Shown here: positions 45,563-57,936 of the stretch, one piece after another | How the letters are laid out: each line of letters begins with the position of its first letter | How positions within the stretch are numbered: the stretch's first letter is position 1 | Assembly: GCA_017848965.1 (NCBI GenBank) | Contig: JAFIHA010000009.1 | Location: 62,001-126,000 of the forward strand | DNA length: 64,000 nt | DNA from: Dechloromonas aromatica (nom. nud.) | GTDB taxonomy: Bacteria; Pseudomonadota; Gammaproteobacteria; Burkholderiales; Rhodocyclaceae | Direction of reading: 5' to 3' | Notes under the pieces: model-generated | The model's input: the letters and a program-made list of their open reading frames with translations, nothing else | Told to the model about the DNA's origin: nothing | The model's database searches: none | Position numbers and translations under genes: made by a program

Positions 45563-47731
45563 ATGCCACACGCCGCCCATGGCGCCATCGCGCTCGCCCT
45601 GCTCCTGGCGGGCAGCGCGGCCCAGGCCGACGACAACGTGTTGCCACTGCTGCCGCTGTCGCTCGACGAACTGCTGGCAACCCCGGTCACCACCGCCTCA
45701 CGCCACGCCGAAGCACGTGAACGGACGCCCGCCCACATCATCGTCATCACCCGCGAGCAGATGCGCGACCGCCGCTACAAGAACCTCGCCGACCTGCTCG
45801 AGGATCTGCCCGGCGTAGACTTCCAGCGCGGCACGCGGTCAACGCAGTTCAACCATTTCGTCTTCCAGGGCAACGTCAGCAACAACAAGCTCTTGATCCT
45901 GCTCGACGGCGTCCGCATCGATCACCCGGCCGGCGGCAAGATTCCGGTCGCCGAGAATTTCTCGCTCTACTTCGCGCGTCAGGTCGAAATCCTCTATGGC
46001 CCCGCTGCCGCCCTCTACGGCGCCGATGCCGTCGCCGGCGTCATCAACATCATCACCGACCGCGGCGGCGAAGCCGGCAGCAAGATCTCCGCCGGCGCCG
46101 GCAGCTATGGCTCGCTCGAGGGCAATTTCCTGGCCAGCGGGCGCTTCGGCGAAGGCATCGGCCTGACCGCCGGCGCCCACTACCAGAAAAGCGACCGCGC
46201 CCCGCTCGACGAGTACTACCGCAAGGATTTCCCGAAAGTGGCGGCCGGCACCAAGACTGCCGCCGAGCGCGAGGATTACGTCGGCGACATCGGCAGTCGC
46301 AGTTTCTATGCCCGCCTCGATGTCGGTGAGCGCCTGACCGTCGGCTACTACCAGAACCGCTTCCGCAGCCTGAGCAGCACCGGCGACCGCTCCAGCGCCG
46401 TCTACTTCCTCGATGACGCCTACTGGGACACCACCATCGAAACCTGGCAGGCGCGCTACAAGTTCGAGCTGTCGCCGACCCTGAGCAGCGAAACCCTGAT
46501 CGACCACTCACGCTACGAAGTCGATCCGCAAAGCCGCTACATCAACACCTTCACCAACTTCGAGGATCACGGCTACGACTACGCCTACGGCCGTCGCACC
46601 GGCATCGAGCAGAACCTCGCCTGGCGCCCGAACGACCGCCACACCGTCCTCGCCGGTCTCGGTTACCGCGACTACCGGGCGATCGAGACGCCCGACCTGC
46701 CGCATCCCTACGACACCTCGAAGTCGCCCGGCAATCAGGGCATGAGCTATCCCAACACCAGTCTGCCGCTGCAGGTCTACGAGGCCAACTACCGCGCCTG
46801 GTCGGGCTACCTGCAGTGGCAGGCGCAATGGAACCCGCGCTTCTCGACGGTCGCCGGCTTGCGCCACGACTGGTATTCGACCTACGGCAACACCACCAAT
46901 CCGCGCCTCGGCGCCGTCTGGCAGGCGCTACCCGGGCATTTCCTGAAACTCGCCTATGGCGAGGCCTTCCGCGCGCCATCGCCGGAAGAGAGCTATAGCG
47001 CCTTCGGCAGCTTCAACAACGCCGGCAACCCGATCGGCACTTTCCGCGCCCCCAACGCCAACCTGCTCCCGGAAAAATCGAAGACCTGGTCGCTGACCTG
47101 GGACTGGCGGCCGACCCGGCGCTTCAACCTGGTCGCCAATGCCTACCTGACCGAGGTCGACAACGTCATCCTGACCCGCCGCAACGACGTGCCGATCCAG
47201 TACATTCCCGGCGTCGTCCTCAGCGCCACGGAATCGAAGCAGAACAGCGGCAGCGACCGTTACAGCGGCTTCGACCTGATGCCGCAATGGCAGGTCCATC
47301 TGGGCGGCGCCTGGAGCGCCGACGCCTGGGGCAGCTACAGCTACGTCGACGGCCACTTCCGCGAAACCGACGACGGCCCCAGCCTGAAGCAGATCAACAT
47401 TGCCCAGCACAAGCTCAAGCTCGGCGTCACCCTGCGCTACCAGGACTGGCTGACGATCACGCCGCGCCTGCAATGGATCGGCGAGACGACGACCGGCGCG
47501 ATCAACCGGCCGACCAACGACCGGGTGCGCAAGACCGACGCCTATACGGTGGCCAGCCTGCACCTCGGCATCCACAAGCTGGCCGACGACCGCCTGTCGC
47601 TCTATCTGGACATCTACAACCTCTTCGACAAGCGTTACTACGCCGCCCACACCTCGTCGTCGAGCGCCGTCATGCAGGCCGTGCCGCAGCAACCACGAAC
47701 CGTGATGGCAACGGTCGAATACCGCTTCTGA
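45563..47731 (+). CDS. TonB-dependent outer-membrane receptor
   Basis: 722-residue outer-membrane receptor with signal peptide (about 1-21, cleavage AQA-DD), a segment SLDELLATPVTTASRH typical of this receptor subgroup, plug domain (DLLEDLPGVDFQRG near 75, DAVAGVINIITDRGGEAG near 155) and a C-terminal beta barrel ending in VEYRF. ATG 45563 is preceded by GGGGG at 6 nt. The ligand cannot be told (iron chelate, cobalamin or small polymer). It is followed within 7 bp by a YfiR-like gene and then by a kinase and a GGDEF regulator, so it may feed a signalling pathway instead of only transport. Confidence 0.88.
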   Translation: MPHAAHGAIALALLLAGSAAQADDNVLPLLPLSLDELLATPVTTASRHAEARERTPAHIIVITREQMRDRRYKNLADLLEDLPGVDFQRGTRSTQFNHFVFQGNVSNNKLLILLDGVRIDHPAGGKIPVAENFSLYFARQVEILYGPAAALYGADAVAGVINIITDRGGEAGSKISAGAGSYGSLEGNFLASGRFGEGIGLTAGAHYQKSDRAPLDEYYRKDFPKVAAGTKTAAEREDYVGDIGSRSFYARLDVGERLTVGYYQNRFRSLSSTGDRSSAVYFLDDAYWDTTIETWQARYKFELSPTLSSETLIDHSRYEVDPQSRYINTFTNFEDHGYDYAYGRRTGIEQNLAWRPNDRHTVLAGLGYRDYRAIETPDLPHPYDTSKSPGNQGMSYPNTSLPLQVYEANYRAWSGYLQWQAQWNPRFSTVAGLRHDWYSTYGNTTNPRLGAVWQALPGHFLKLAYGEAFRAPSPEESYSAFGSFNNAGNPIGTFRAPNANLLPEKSKTWSLTWDWRPTRRFNLVANAYLTEVDNVILTRRNDVPIQYIPGVVLSATESKQNSGSDRYSGFDLMPQWQVHLGGAWSADAWGSYSYVDGHFRETDDGPSLKQINIAQHKLKLGVTLRYQDWLTITPRLQWIGETTTGAINRPTNDRVRKTDAYTVASLHLGIHKLADDRLSLYLDIYNLFDKRYYAAHTSSSSAVMQAVPQQPRTVMATVEYRF

Positions 47732-47738
47732 GCCCGGC

Positions 47739-48271
47739 GTGCCGCGCTTCCCGCACCTTCGCCCCGCCCCCCACCGTCGCTGCTGGGCGCTACTGCTTGC
47801 GCTGTGCTGCGCCGCCGCCATGGCGCAGCAGCCGGTCTCCGAATACGGGATGAAGGCAGTGCTGTTTTTCCGTCTGTCGCAATTCGTCTACTGGCCCGGC
47901 CAGAACGGCGCGCCCAAGCCGACCGTGTTCTGCGTCGCCGGTGACGACAATCCGTTCGGCGACGCGCTCGCCCAGATCGACAAGGGCAACCCGACGGTCG
48001 AGATGCGTACCACCAGCGGCGACCTCGCCGGCTGCCACCTGCTCTTCATTCCCCGCGCCGAGGCGGCGGCCCTGCCGGTCTGGCTGGCGCGCACCGCCAA
48101 CCGGCCGCTGCTGACGGTTTCCGACATCGCCGGCTTTGCCCGCGGCGGCGGCATGGTCGAACTGCCGCTCGAAGGCAGCCGCATCGGCATCGTCGTCAAC
48201 CGGCGCGCCGCCCTCGCCCGCGGCTTTGAATTCAACGCCCAGTTGCTGCGCCTGGCGCGGGTGGTCGAACC

Positions 48272-48275
<4 letters not shown>
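47739..48275 (+). CDS. YfiR-family (DUF4154) periplasmic protein
   Basis: 178-residue secreted protein: signal peptide (about 13-31, ending AMA-QQ), then the DUF4154/YfiR pattern [67 protein letters not shown] and [27 protein letters not shown]. YfiR of Pseudomonas represses the cyclase YfiN from the periplasm in response to redox or envelope stress. GTG 47739 is needed to include the signal peptide. Its stop overlaps the kinase ATG (ATGA). Confidence 0.88.
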
Positions 48276-50865
<2,590 letters not shown>

Positions 50866-50869
<4 letters not shown>

Positions 50870-51774
50870 CCGCACCGCAATGCGTCCTCGTCGTCGACGA
50901 CGAAAAACAGAATCGCGACCTGCTCACCGAACTGCTGCACGAGGAGTGTCGCGTCATCCTGGCCAAGAACGGCGCCCAGGCGCTGGAGCGCGCCGGCGAA
51001 CAGCAACCGGACCTGATCCTGCTCGACGTGCTGATGCCGGAGATGAATGGTTTCGAGGTCATCCAGCGGCTGAAGAACGACGACCGCACCCGGCACATCC
51101 CGGTGATCTTCATTTCGGCGCTCGATTCGCCGAGCGACGAGGAACGCGGGCTTGACCTCGGCGCCGTCGATTACATCGCCAAGCCCTTCCATCCGCCGAT
51201 CGTCCGCAAGCGCGTACGCAACCACCTGCTTTCCGTACATCACCGGCGCCTGCTGGAAAACCTGGCGATGATCGACAGCCTGACCGAGATCGCCAACCGG
51301 CGCCGCTACGACACGCAACTCGAGAGTGAATGGCGGCGCTGCGCGCGCAATGGCTCGCCGCTGTCGCTGATGATCATCGACGTCGATCATTTCAAGGCCT
51401 ACAACGACAATTTCGGCCACGCCGCCGGCGACCGGGTCCTGCGCAGCATCGCCCTCGCCATGAGCGGTCAGGTCGGCCGCCCGGGAGATCTGGTTGCCCG
51501 CTACGGCGGCGAGGAATTCGCCATCCTGCTGCCGCTGACCGAGCGCCGCGCAGCCCGCCTGATGGCGGAAGAACTACGTTGCCTGATCGAAGGTCTGCAC
51601 CTTGCCCACCCGCACTCGCTTGTGGCGCCGGTGGTCACCATCAGTATCGGCGGCATGACCCTGACCCCGACAGGCGGACAGGTCCTGCCGGAATTGTTCA
51701 ACCGGGCGGACGCCGCCCTCTACGAAGCCAAGCGCCAGGGACGCAACCGGGTTTTCTGGCAGGACGGCGATTAG
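50866..51774 (+). CDS. REC-GGDEF diguanylate cyclase response regulator
   Basis: 302-residue cytoplasmic response regulator: receiver domain (Asp near 53 in [13 protein letters not shown], Lys in YIAKPF) and a GGDEF domain with an active-site GGEEF near 215 ([11 protein letters not shown]), so it should make c-di-GMP. The inhibitory site RxxD is kept as RPGD five residues before the GGEEF. ATG 50866 overlaps the kinase stop; a slightly longer upstream frame is not needed. It is the output of the four-gene operon that starts with the TonB receptor. Confidence 0.92.
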
Positions 51775-52010
51775 GGCGTGTCGCCGGCCGGCGGAACCTC
51801 GTCGGGGCCGAGGTCTTCCCAGATGCAATCGCACTCCTGTCGCACATCGTGCAGGGCTGGCTTGCCGGTTTCCTGAACCAGGCAATGGCCCTGGCACTCA
51901 TCGGCAACCACCACCAGTTTCATCTCTTCGTCCACCTGGCGTTCGCCGTCCCAGTAACTGCAGGTCGCGCAGACCTTGACCTCGGCCGGTAGTATCAGTT
52001 TTTCGCCCAT
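51771..52010 (-). CDS. Small cysteine-rich protein of unknown function
   Basis: I do not recognise this 79-residue protein. It has six Cys: VCATCSYW near 13-18, then ECQGHC and ECDC in the second half, consistent with a zinc- or iron-binding fold, and it is acidic. I chose ATG 52010 because GAGG lies 5 nt upstream; ATG 52013 or a TTG at 52040 would add residues. It is convergent with the GGDEF gene (4-nt overlap of stops) and divergent from proA. Confidence 0.65.
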   Translation of the reverse strand: MGEKLILPAEVKVCATCSYWDGERQVDEEMKLVVVADECQGHCLVQETGKPALHDVRQECDCIWEDLGPDEVPPAGDTP

Positions 52011-52090
52011 CATGTCCTCGATGGAAAGCCCCGTAATCAATGCGGATAAGAGTTTACCCGCTTCCGGAAGTTCCCTGTGATTTGTCTGGC

Positions 52091-52096
52091 TATAAT
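52091..52096 (+). promoter_or_regulatory. -10 TATAAT of proA
   Basis: Consensus TATAAT 28 bp before the proA ATG. The sequence where a -35 should be (AAGTTC) is weak, so the promoter is supported mainly by the perfect -10 and its position. Confidence 0.5.
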
Positions 52097-52123
52097 GGCC
52101 TTTTGCTTCGAACGAAACGCATC

Positions 52124-53380
52124 ATGGACATCAAGGAAACCATGCAGGCGATCGGCCGCCGGGCGCGCGCCGCCTCGCGTCGCCTCGCCACCGCCAGCAC
52201 CGCCGAAAAGAATACCGCCCTGCAGGCGATCGCCGACGCCATCCGCCGGGAAAAAGCGGCGCTGCTCGCCGCCAACGCCGAGGACGTCGCAGCGGCCCGC
52301 GCCGCCGGGCTGGAGCCGGCGATGCTCGACCGCCTGACGCTGACCGAGAAGGGCGTCGACAACATGGCCGAAGGCGTCGAACAGGTCGCCAAGCTGCCCG
52401 ACCCGATCGGCGAGATGGGCGAGTTCAAGTTCCGCCCGTCCGGCATCCAGGTCGGCAAGATGCGCGTGCCGCTCGGCGTCATCGGCATCATCTACGAAGC
52501 GCGCCCGAACGTCACCGCCGACGCCGCCGCGCTCTGCCTTAAATCCGGCAACGCGGCGATCCTGCGCGGCGGCTCGGAGGCGATCCGCTGCAACCAGGCG
52601 ATTGCCGCGCTGGTCAAGGAAGGCCTTGAAGTTGCCGGGCTGCCCGGCGACTGCGTGCAGGTGATCGAGACCACCGACCGCGCCGCTGTCGGCGAGCTGA
52701 TCACCATGCGCGAGTTCGTCGACGTCATCGTGCCGCGCGGCGGCAAGGGGCTGATCGCCCGCCTGCTCGCCGAAGCGCGGGTGCCGATGATCCAGCACCT
52801 GGACGGCAACTGCCACGTCTACCTGGACGAGGACGCCGACCCGAGCAAGGCGCTGAAGATCGTCGAGAACGCCAAGACCCAGCGCTACGGCACCTGCAAC
52901 ACCGCCGAATCGCTGCTCGTCGACCGCGCGGTCGCCGCCATGCTGCTGCCGCCGATCGCCCACATGCTGACCGGCAAGGGCGTCGAGATCCGCGGTTGCG
53001 CCGAAACCTGCGCCATCGTTCCGAACGCCGTGCCCGCCAGCGAAGACGACTACTACGCCGAATTCCTGGCGCCGATCATCTCGGTCAAGGTCGTTGCCGA
53101 CATCGACGAGGCAATCGCCCACATCAACCAGTACTCGTCGAAGCACACCGAGGCCATCGTCACCGACAACCACCCGAAGGCGATGCGCTTCCTGCGCGAA
53201 GTCGATTCGGCGTCGGTCATGGTCAATGCCTCGACCCGCTTCGCCGACGGTTTCGAGTACGGCCTGGGTGCGGAGATCGGCATCTCGACCGACAAGATTC
53301 ACGCGCGCGGCCCGGTCGGCCTCGAAGGGCTGACCAGCCAGAAGTGGGTCGTGCTCGGCGACGGCCACGTCCGCGGCTGA
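52124..53380 (+). CDS. proA: Gamma-glutamyl phosphate reductase
   Basis: NADPH-dependent reduction of gamma-glutamyl phosphate to glutamate semialdehyde in proline synthesis, 418 residues. ALDH-like fold with [33 protein letters not shown] near 122-155, the catalytic Cys in [16 protein letters not shown] near 255 and [13 protein letters not shown] at the C-terminus. ATG 52124 is the conserved MDIKETM start; the longer frame includes promoter sequence. Apparently a single gene with its own TATAAT. Confidence 0.96.
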   Translation: MDIKETMQAIGRRARAASRRLATASTAEKNTALQAIADAIRREKAALLAANAEDVAAARAAGLEPAMLDRLTLTEKGVDNMAEGVEQVAKLPDPIGEMGEFKFRPSGIQVGKMRVPLGVIGIIYEARPNVTADAAALCLKSGNAAILRGGSEAIRCNQAIAALVKEGLEVAGLPGDCVQVIETTDRAAVGELITMREFVDVIVPRGGKGLIARLLAEARVPMIQHLDGNCHVYLDEDADPSKALKIVENAKTQRYGTCNTAESLLVDRAVAAMLLPPIAHMLTGKGVEIRGCAETCAIVPNAVPASEDDYYAEFLAPIISVKVVADIDEAIAHINQYSSKHTEAIVTDNHPKAMRFLREVDSASVMVNASTRFADGFEYGLGAEIGISTDKIHARGPVGLEGLTSQKWVVLGDGHVRG

Positions 53381-53411
53381 ACAACAAATACCATCACGGG
53401 GAGTCAACAGC

Positions 53412-53867
53412 ATGCCCATCAACTGGACGTCCGACCTCGACACCGGCATTCCGGTCATCGACCAGCAACACCGCCGCATCGTCGATTTCATCAACGATCT
53501 CGAAGCGGCGCAGGTGCTCGGCAATCAGGAGAAGATCAAGCAGGTGATCTACGACTGCATCGACTACACGCTGTCGCACTTCGCCTTCGAAGAGAGCATG
53601 CAGGAAGAGGCCGGCTACCCCTACTGCAAGCCGCACAAGAAGGTGCATGAGCTGTTCACGCGCAAGGTCGCCGAATACCAGCAGCGGATGGAGCTGGGCG
53701 ACGACGTCGCCGAGGAACTGCACGGCATGCTCGCCCGCTGGCTGGTCAACCACATCAAGCGCGACGATGCCGACTACGTCGCCTCGGTGCGCGCCAGCAT
53801 GACGCCGGTGGCCCCGGTCGAAGAAAAGAAGACCGGCGGCTGGCTGAGCCGCTTGTTCGGCCGATGA
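53412..53867 (+). CDS. Bacteriohemerythrin
   Basis: Single-domain O2-binding di-iron protein, 151 residues. All ligands of the family are visible: His in [13 protein letters not shown] near 21, His and Glu in [11 protein letters not shown] near 57-61, His in CKPHKKVHE near 74 and 78, and HIKRDDADY near 117-122. A basic amphipathic C-terminal tail ([10 protein letters not shown]) is extra. GGGGAG precedes the ATG. Its stop overlaps the next gene, a glutaryl-CoA-dehydrogenase-like enzyme (ATGA), an uncommon partner. Confidence 0.93.
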   Translation: MPINWTSDLDTGIPVIDQQHRRIVDFINDLEAAQVLGNQEKIKQVIYDCIDYTLSHFAFEESMQEEAGYPYCKPHKKVHELFTRKVAEYQQRMELGDDVAEELHGMLARWLVNHIKRDDADYVASVRASMTPVAPVEEKKTGGWLSRLFGR

Positions 53868-55030
53868 GCGGTTTCGCCTGGGACGATCCTTTCCGTCTCG
53901 ACAGCCAGCTCGCCGCCGACGAGCGCCAGGTGCGCAACGCGGCGCAGACCTTCGCCAGCAAGGTGCTGGCGCCGCGCATCCGCGACGCTTTCCGCCAGGA
54001 AACGGTCGATCGCACGGTGTTCCGCGAGATGGGCGAGATGGGACTGCTCGGCGCCACGCTGCCGCCGCAGTACGGCGGCGCCGGGCTGAACTACGTCTCC
54101 TACGGGCTGATCGCCCGCGCCATCGAGGCGGTCGATTCGGCCTACCGGACGATGCTCAGCGTGCAGTCGTCGCTGGTCATGCTGCCGATCTTCGCTTTCG
54201 GCAGCGAGGCGCAGAAAGAGAAATACATGAAGGGGCTGGGGCGCGGCGAGTTGATCGGCTGTTTCGGGCTGACCGAGCCGGACTCCGGTTCCGACCCGGC
54301 CAGCGCCCGTAGCCGGGCGCGAGCGGTCGCCGGCGGCTGGCGGCTGTCCGGCATCAAACGCTGGATCAGCAACGCGCCGATCGCCGACGTCTTCGTCGTC
54401 TGGGCCAAGGACGACGACGGCGTGCTGCGCGGTTTCATCCTGGAAAAGGGTATGCCCGGCCTGAGCGCGCCGGCGATCGCCGGCAAGGTCGGGCTGCGCG
54501 CCTCGGTCACCGGCGACATCGTGATGGACGAGGTCTTTGTGCCGAGCGAAAACCGCCTTGAAGTCGGCGGCCTGAAAGGCCCGTTCACCTGCCTCAACTC
54601 GGCACGCTACGGCATCGCCTGGGGCGCGCTGGGCGCTGCCGAAGCCTGCTGGCACACGGCGCGGCAATACACGCTGGAGCGGAAACAGTTCGACCGGCCG
54701 CTGGCCGCCAACCAGTTGATCCAGAAAAAGCTCGCCGACATGCAGACCGAAATCGCGCTGGGCATCCAGGGCGCGCTGCGCCTCGGCCGGATGATGGACG
54801 ACGGCAGCGCGACGCCGGAAATCGTTTCGCTGATGAAGCGCAACTCCTGCGGCAAGGCCCTCGACATCGCCCGCATGGCGCGCGACATGCTGGGCGGCAA
54901 CGGCATTTCCGACGAGTTCGGCGTCATCCGCCACCTGGTCAACCTGGAAGTAGTCAACACCTACGAGGGCACGCACGACATCCACGCGCTGATCCTCGGC
55001 CGCGCCCAGACCGGCATCTCGGCGTTCTGA
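53864..55030 (+). CDS. gcdH: Acyl-CoA dehydrogenase, glutaryl-CoA dehydrogenase type
   Basis: FAD enzyme of 388 residues resembling glutaryl-CoA dehydrogenase: [18 protein letters not shown] near 50-67, [13 protein letters not shown] near 131-143, [14 protein letters not shown] near 165-178, and the catalytic base Glu in [15 protein letters not shown] near 367. GcdH oxidises and decarboxylates glutaryl-CoA to crotonyl-CoA in lysine/tryptophan and benzoyl-CoA-type degradation. It overlaps the bacteriohemerythrin gene by 4 nt. No glutaryl-CoA ligase or transferase gene is adjacent. Confidence 0.88.
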   Translation: MSGFAWDDPFRLDSQLAADERQVRNAAQTFASKVLAPRIRDAFRQETVDRTVFREMGEMGLLGATLPPQYGGAGLNYVSYGLIARAIEAVDSAYRTMLSVQSSLVMLPIFAFGSEAQKEKYMKGLGRGELIGCFGLTEPDSGSDPASARSRARAVAGGWRLSGIKRWISNAPIADVFVVWAKDDDGVLRGFILEKGMPGLSAPAIAGKVGLRASVTGDIVMDEVFVPSENRLEVGGLKGPFTCLNSARYGIAWGALGAAEACWHTARQYTLERKQFDRPLAANQLIQKKLADMQTEIALGIQGALRLGRMMDDGSATPEIVSLMKRNSCGKALDIARMARDMLGGNGISDEFGVIRHLVNLEVVNTYEGTHDIHALILGRAQTGISAF

Positions 55031-55039
55031 GGCGGCGCT

Positions 55040-55813
55040 TCAGAGCATGTGATCGAGGAAGGCGCGGGTGCGCGGGTGACGCGGGTCGGCGAACATTTCG
55101 CCGGCGGGCCGCGCCTCGACGATCTCGCCGTGATCCATGAAAATGACTTCGGTCGATACGTCGCGGGCGAAGCTCATCTCGTGCGTGACGACGAGCATGG
55201 TCATGTGTTCCTCGGCCAACTGGCGCATCGTGCGCAGCACCTCGCCGGTCAGTTCGGGATCGAGCGCCGAGGTCGGTTCGTCGAACAGCATGATGTCCGG
55301 CTCCATCGCCAGCGCCCGGGCAATCGCCACGCGCTGCTTCTGGCCGCCCGATAGCTGCGACGGATAGGCGCCGCACTTGGCGAGCAGGCCGACCTTGCGC
55401 AGCAGTTCCTCGGCCCGCGGCACGATCGCGTCGCGGCTCAGGCCCTTGACCGTCAGCGGCGCCTCGATGACGTTCTGCAGCACGGTCAGGTGCGGGAACA
55501 GGTTGAACTGCTGGAAGACCATGCCCATCTTGCGGCAGATGCGCCGCGCCTCGGCTTCCGGCGCGTAGCGGCAGTGGCCGGCGGCGTCCGTTTCGACCAG
55601 CGTCTCGCCCTCGATGACGATGCTGCCGGCGTCGATCGTTTCCAGGTGGTTGAGGCAGCGCAAAAAGGTGCTCTTGCCCGAACCGGACGGGCCGATCACG
55701 GCGATCACCTCGCCCTTGCCGATGTCGAGCGAAACGCCCTTGAGCACTTCGGTGCCGTGGAAGTGCTTGCGGATGTCGCGCGCCGCGATCATCGGCACGG
55801 CTTCAGTCTTCAT
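55040..55813 (-). CDS. Polar amino-acid ABC transporter ATP-binding protein (GlnQ/HisP type)
   Basis: ABC ATPase of 257 residues: Walker A GPSGSGKST near 38-46, FQQFNLFPHLTVLQNV near 89, signature LSGGQKQRVAIARAL near 145, Walker B IMLFDEPTSALDPE near 168. This is the GlnQ/HisP class for polar amino acids. I chose ATG 55813, inside the 3' end of the permease gene (11-nt overlap); ATG 55822 and 55792 are alternatives. Convergent with gcdH (9 bp apart). Third gene of the binding protein-permease-ATPase operon. Confidence 0.9.
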   Translation of the reverse strand: MKTEAVPMIAARDIRKHFHGTEVLKGVSLDIGKGEVIAVIGPSGSGKSTFLRCLNHLETIDAGSIVIEGETLVETDAAGHCRYAPEAEARRICRKMGMVFQQFNLFPHLTVLQNVIEAPLTVKGLSRDAIVPRAEELLRKVGLLAKCGAYPSQLSGGQKQRVAIARALAMEPDIMLFDEPTSALDPELTGEVLRTMRQLAEEHMTMLVVTHEMSFARDVSTEVIFMDHGEIVEARPAGEMFADPRHPRTRAFLDHML

Positions 55814-56456
55814 AGACGGCATAGCGTTTTTCCAGGCGCATGAAGCCCCAGGTCAGGACCAGGGTCATGATCAGGTAGAAGGCAGCGGCGACGGCGAAGG
55901 GCATGGTCGTGAAATCGCGCTGGACGATGCCGCGCGCGGCGCGCAGCAGGTCGTTCATGGCCAGCACGTAGATCAGCGAGGTGTCCTTGACCAGGGTGAT
56001 GGTCTCGTTGCTCATCGGCGGCAGGATGCGCTTGACCACCTGCGGCAGGATGATGCGCCGCATGGTCTGGCCGTAGCTCATGCCGAGCACGCGCGCCGCC
56101 TCGTACTGGCCGCGGCCGACCGACTGGATGCCGGAGCGGAAGATCTCGGCGAAATAGGCGGCGTAGTTGAGCGTGAAGGCGACGATCGCTGCCGGGAAAT
56201 CGGGCAGGCGGATGCCGATCACCGGCACGAAGGGCAGCGCAAAGTAGATGAAGAGCATCTGCAGCATCAGCGGCGTGCCGCGCATCAGCCAGATGTAGCC
56301 GCCGACCAACCGGGCGGCGGTACGGAAATGCGAGACGCGGACCAGGGCCAGCGCCAGCCCGAGCGGCACCGCCAGGACCAGGGTGAGCAGGAAGACCTGC
56401 AGCGTCACCGCGGTGCCATCTAGCAGCGGGCCGAGAATCTGGAATAGATAGTCCAT
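55803..56456 (-). CDS. Polar amino-acid ABC transporter permease (HisM/GlnP type)
   Basis: Permease of 217 residues with about five membrane segments and the BPD-transport EAA loop EAARVLGMSYGQTMRRIILPQV near 138-160; N-terminal PLLDGTAVTLQVFLLTLVLAVPLGLALALV is typical of HisMQ-family permeases. A single permease gene implies a homodimer. It lies 77 bp downstream of the binding-protein gene, with a hairpin in the gap. Confidence 0.92.
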   Translation of the reverse strand: MDYLFQILGPLLDGTAVTLQVFLLTLVLAVPLGLALALVRVSHFRTAARLVGGYIWLMRGTPLMLQMLFIYFALPFVPVIGIRLPDFPAAIVAFTLNYAAYFAEIFRSGIQSVGRGQYEAARVLGMSYGQTMRRIILPQVVKRILPPMSNETITLVKDTSLIYVLAMNDLLRAARGIVQRDFTTMPFAVAAAFYLIMTLVLTWGFMRLEKRYAVYED

Positions 56457-56499
56457 GTTGTCAGCCCGTCAGGCGGGCGCCATGGGAGTGATGAAAGAA

Positions 56500-56519
56500 C
56501 GGGCCGGCAAGCCGGCCCG
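56500..56519 (-). terminator. GC-rich hairpin between binding-protein and permease genes
   Basis: Stem CGGGCCGG / CCGGCCCG with a 4-nt loop; on the minus strand it is followed by TTCTTTC. It sits 14 bp after the binding-protein stop. It may be a partial terminator or 3' stability stem giving more binding protein than permease, a pattern seen in other ABC operons. Confidence 0.55.
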
Positions 56520-56533
56520 GCTTCAAACAAGGC

Positions 56534-57328
56534 TTACTTGACGATGTCCTTGCCGAACCATTGCGTCGAGATACGGGCGGCGGCGCCGTCCTTCTTCATT
56601 TCATCCATCGCCTGCTGCAGCTTGCCGAGCAGCTCGGCGTCGTCCTTGCGCACGCCGACGCCGTATTCCTCGGTACCGAAGTTGTCGTCGAGGATGACGT
56701 AATCGCCCGGCTTCTTGGCCACGTAGTAGCGGCCGACGATCTCGTCGAGGACGACGGCGTCGAGGCGGCCGGTGGTCAGGTCCATCAGCGCGGCGACGTT
56801 GTCGCCGAACTTCTTCAGTTCCTTGAACGACTTGCCGACTTCATCCTTCTCGATGGCTTCGACCGCGCTGCTGCCTTCCTGGACGCCGACCACCTTGCCG
56901 GCCAGGTCGGCCTTGGCCTTGACCGGCGAATTGGCGGCGACGACGACGATCTGGTGGTTTTCCAGGTAGGGCGCGGTGAAGGCGATCTGCTGTTTGCGCT
57001 GTTCGGTAATGGTCAGGCCGTTCCACAGCACGTCGACGCGCTTGCCGCTCAGTTCGGCTTCCTTGGCATTCCAGTCGATCGGCTTGAACTCGACTTCGAC
57101 GCCGAGGCGCTTGGCGGCTTCGCGGGCGAGGTCGATGTCGAAACCGACCAGTTCGTTCTTGGCGTCGCGGAAACCCATCGGCGGGAAGTTGTCGTCGAGG
57201 CCGACGACGATCTTGGCGGCCGGCGCCGGCGCGGCGCTCTGCGCCGACGGCGCTTCCTGCTGGCCGCAGGCGGCGATCAGGGTGGTGGTGGCGAGCGCGG
57301 CGAACAGGGAGGAAAGGCGCGGATGCAT
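56534..57328 (-). CDS. Polar amino-acid ABC transporter substrate-binding lipoprotein
   Basis: Family-3 extracellular solute-binding protein of 264 residues, with a lipoprotein signal (lipobox IAAC, Cys near 20) and the motif IVVGLDDNFPPMGFRDAKNELVGFDIDLA near 39-67, then KAKADLAGKVVGVQEGSSA near 137. AGGAG lies 7 nt before ATG 57328. It should bind a polar amino acid such as glutamate, glutamine, arginine or cystine; which one cannot be read. First gene of a leftward three-gene operon. Confidence 0.91.
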   Translation of the reverse strand: MHPRLSSLFAALATTTLIAACGQQEAPSAQSAAPAPAAKIVVGLDDNFPPMGFRDAKNELVGFDIDLAREAAKRLGVEVEFKPIDWNAKEAELSGKRVDVLWNGLTITEQRKQQIAFTAPYLENHQIVVVAANSPVKAKADLAGKVVGVQEGSSAVEAIEKDEVGKSFKELKKFGDNVAALMDLTTGRLDAVVLDEIVGRYYVAKKPGDYVILDDNFGTEEYGVGVRKDDAELLGKLQQAMDEMKKDGAAARISTQWFGKDIVK

Positions 57329-57459
57329 GCGTGAACTCCTGGAAAAGGTGATTTTTCGAATAGCCGGCAATTATCCCCCAAAACCGCCGCCCGCTTCGCA
57401 ATGAGCACACCGCGCACGGCACGTTATACACTTCGCCGACCCGCCGACCAGGAACCCGC

Positions 57460-57936
57460 ATGTCCGACCATCAAGCCATCGTCGCCGCCCCCGGCTTCGC
57501 GCTCGGCATCCGCTGCAGCGACGACGAGATCACCGCCATCGACTTCCTCGAACCACGGGCGGCGCAAGCGCCGGCAACGCCGCTCGCCGCCGAGGCGGTG
57601 CGCCAACTGGAAGCCTACCTGGCCGACCCGAATTTTGTTTTCGGCCTGCCGCTACGCCCGGCCGGCACCGCGTTCCAGCGCCGGGTGTGGGCGCAGATCG
57701 CGGCAATTCCCGGCGGCCGCACGCAGACCTACGGCGAGCTGGCGCGAGCGCTGCACAACGCGCCGCGCGCCGTCGGCCAGGCCTGCGGCGCCAATCCCTA
57801 CCCGCTGGTCGTGCCCTGTCACCGGGTCGTCGCCAGCCATGGCGGACTCGGCGGCTTCGCCCGCGAGCGCGGCGGTTTCCTGCTCTCGATCAAACGCTGG
57901 CTGTTGCAGCATGAAAACGCCGGTTTTGGCCGCTAG
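57460..57936 (+). CDS. ogt: Methylated-DNA--protein-cysteine S-methyltransferase
   Basis: DNA repair suicide enzyme of 158 residues that takes alkyl groups from O6-alkylguanine. The acceptor Cys lies near residue 120 in the motif VVPCHRVVASHGGLGGFA, preceded by the HTH-like FQRRVWAQIAAIPGGRTQTYGELA. AGGAA precedes the ATG. The 3' end overlaps the start of xerD by 26 nt, so the two are probably co-translated. Confidence 0.93.
   Translation: MSDHQAIVAAPGFALGIRCSDDEITAIDFLEPRAAQAPATPLAAEAVRQLEAYLADPNFVFGLPLRPAGTAFQRRVWAQIAAIPGGRTQTYGELARALHNAPRAVGQACGANPYPLVVPCHRVVASHGGLGGFARERGGFLLSIKRWLLQHENAGFGR

Noticed and set aside
57328..57460. Sigma-70 promoter pair between the amino-acid binding protein and ogt
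   Set aside because: TATACA-like and TTATCC-like hexamers are present but none has a well-spaced -35; left uncalled.
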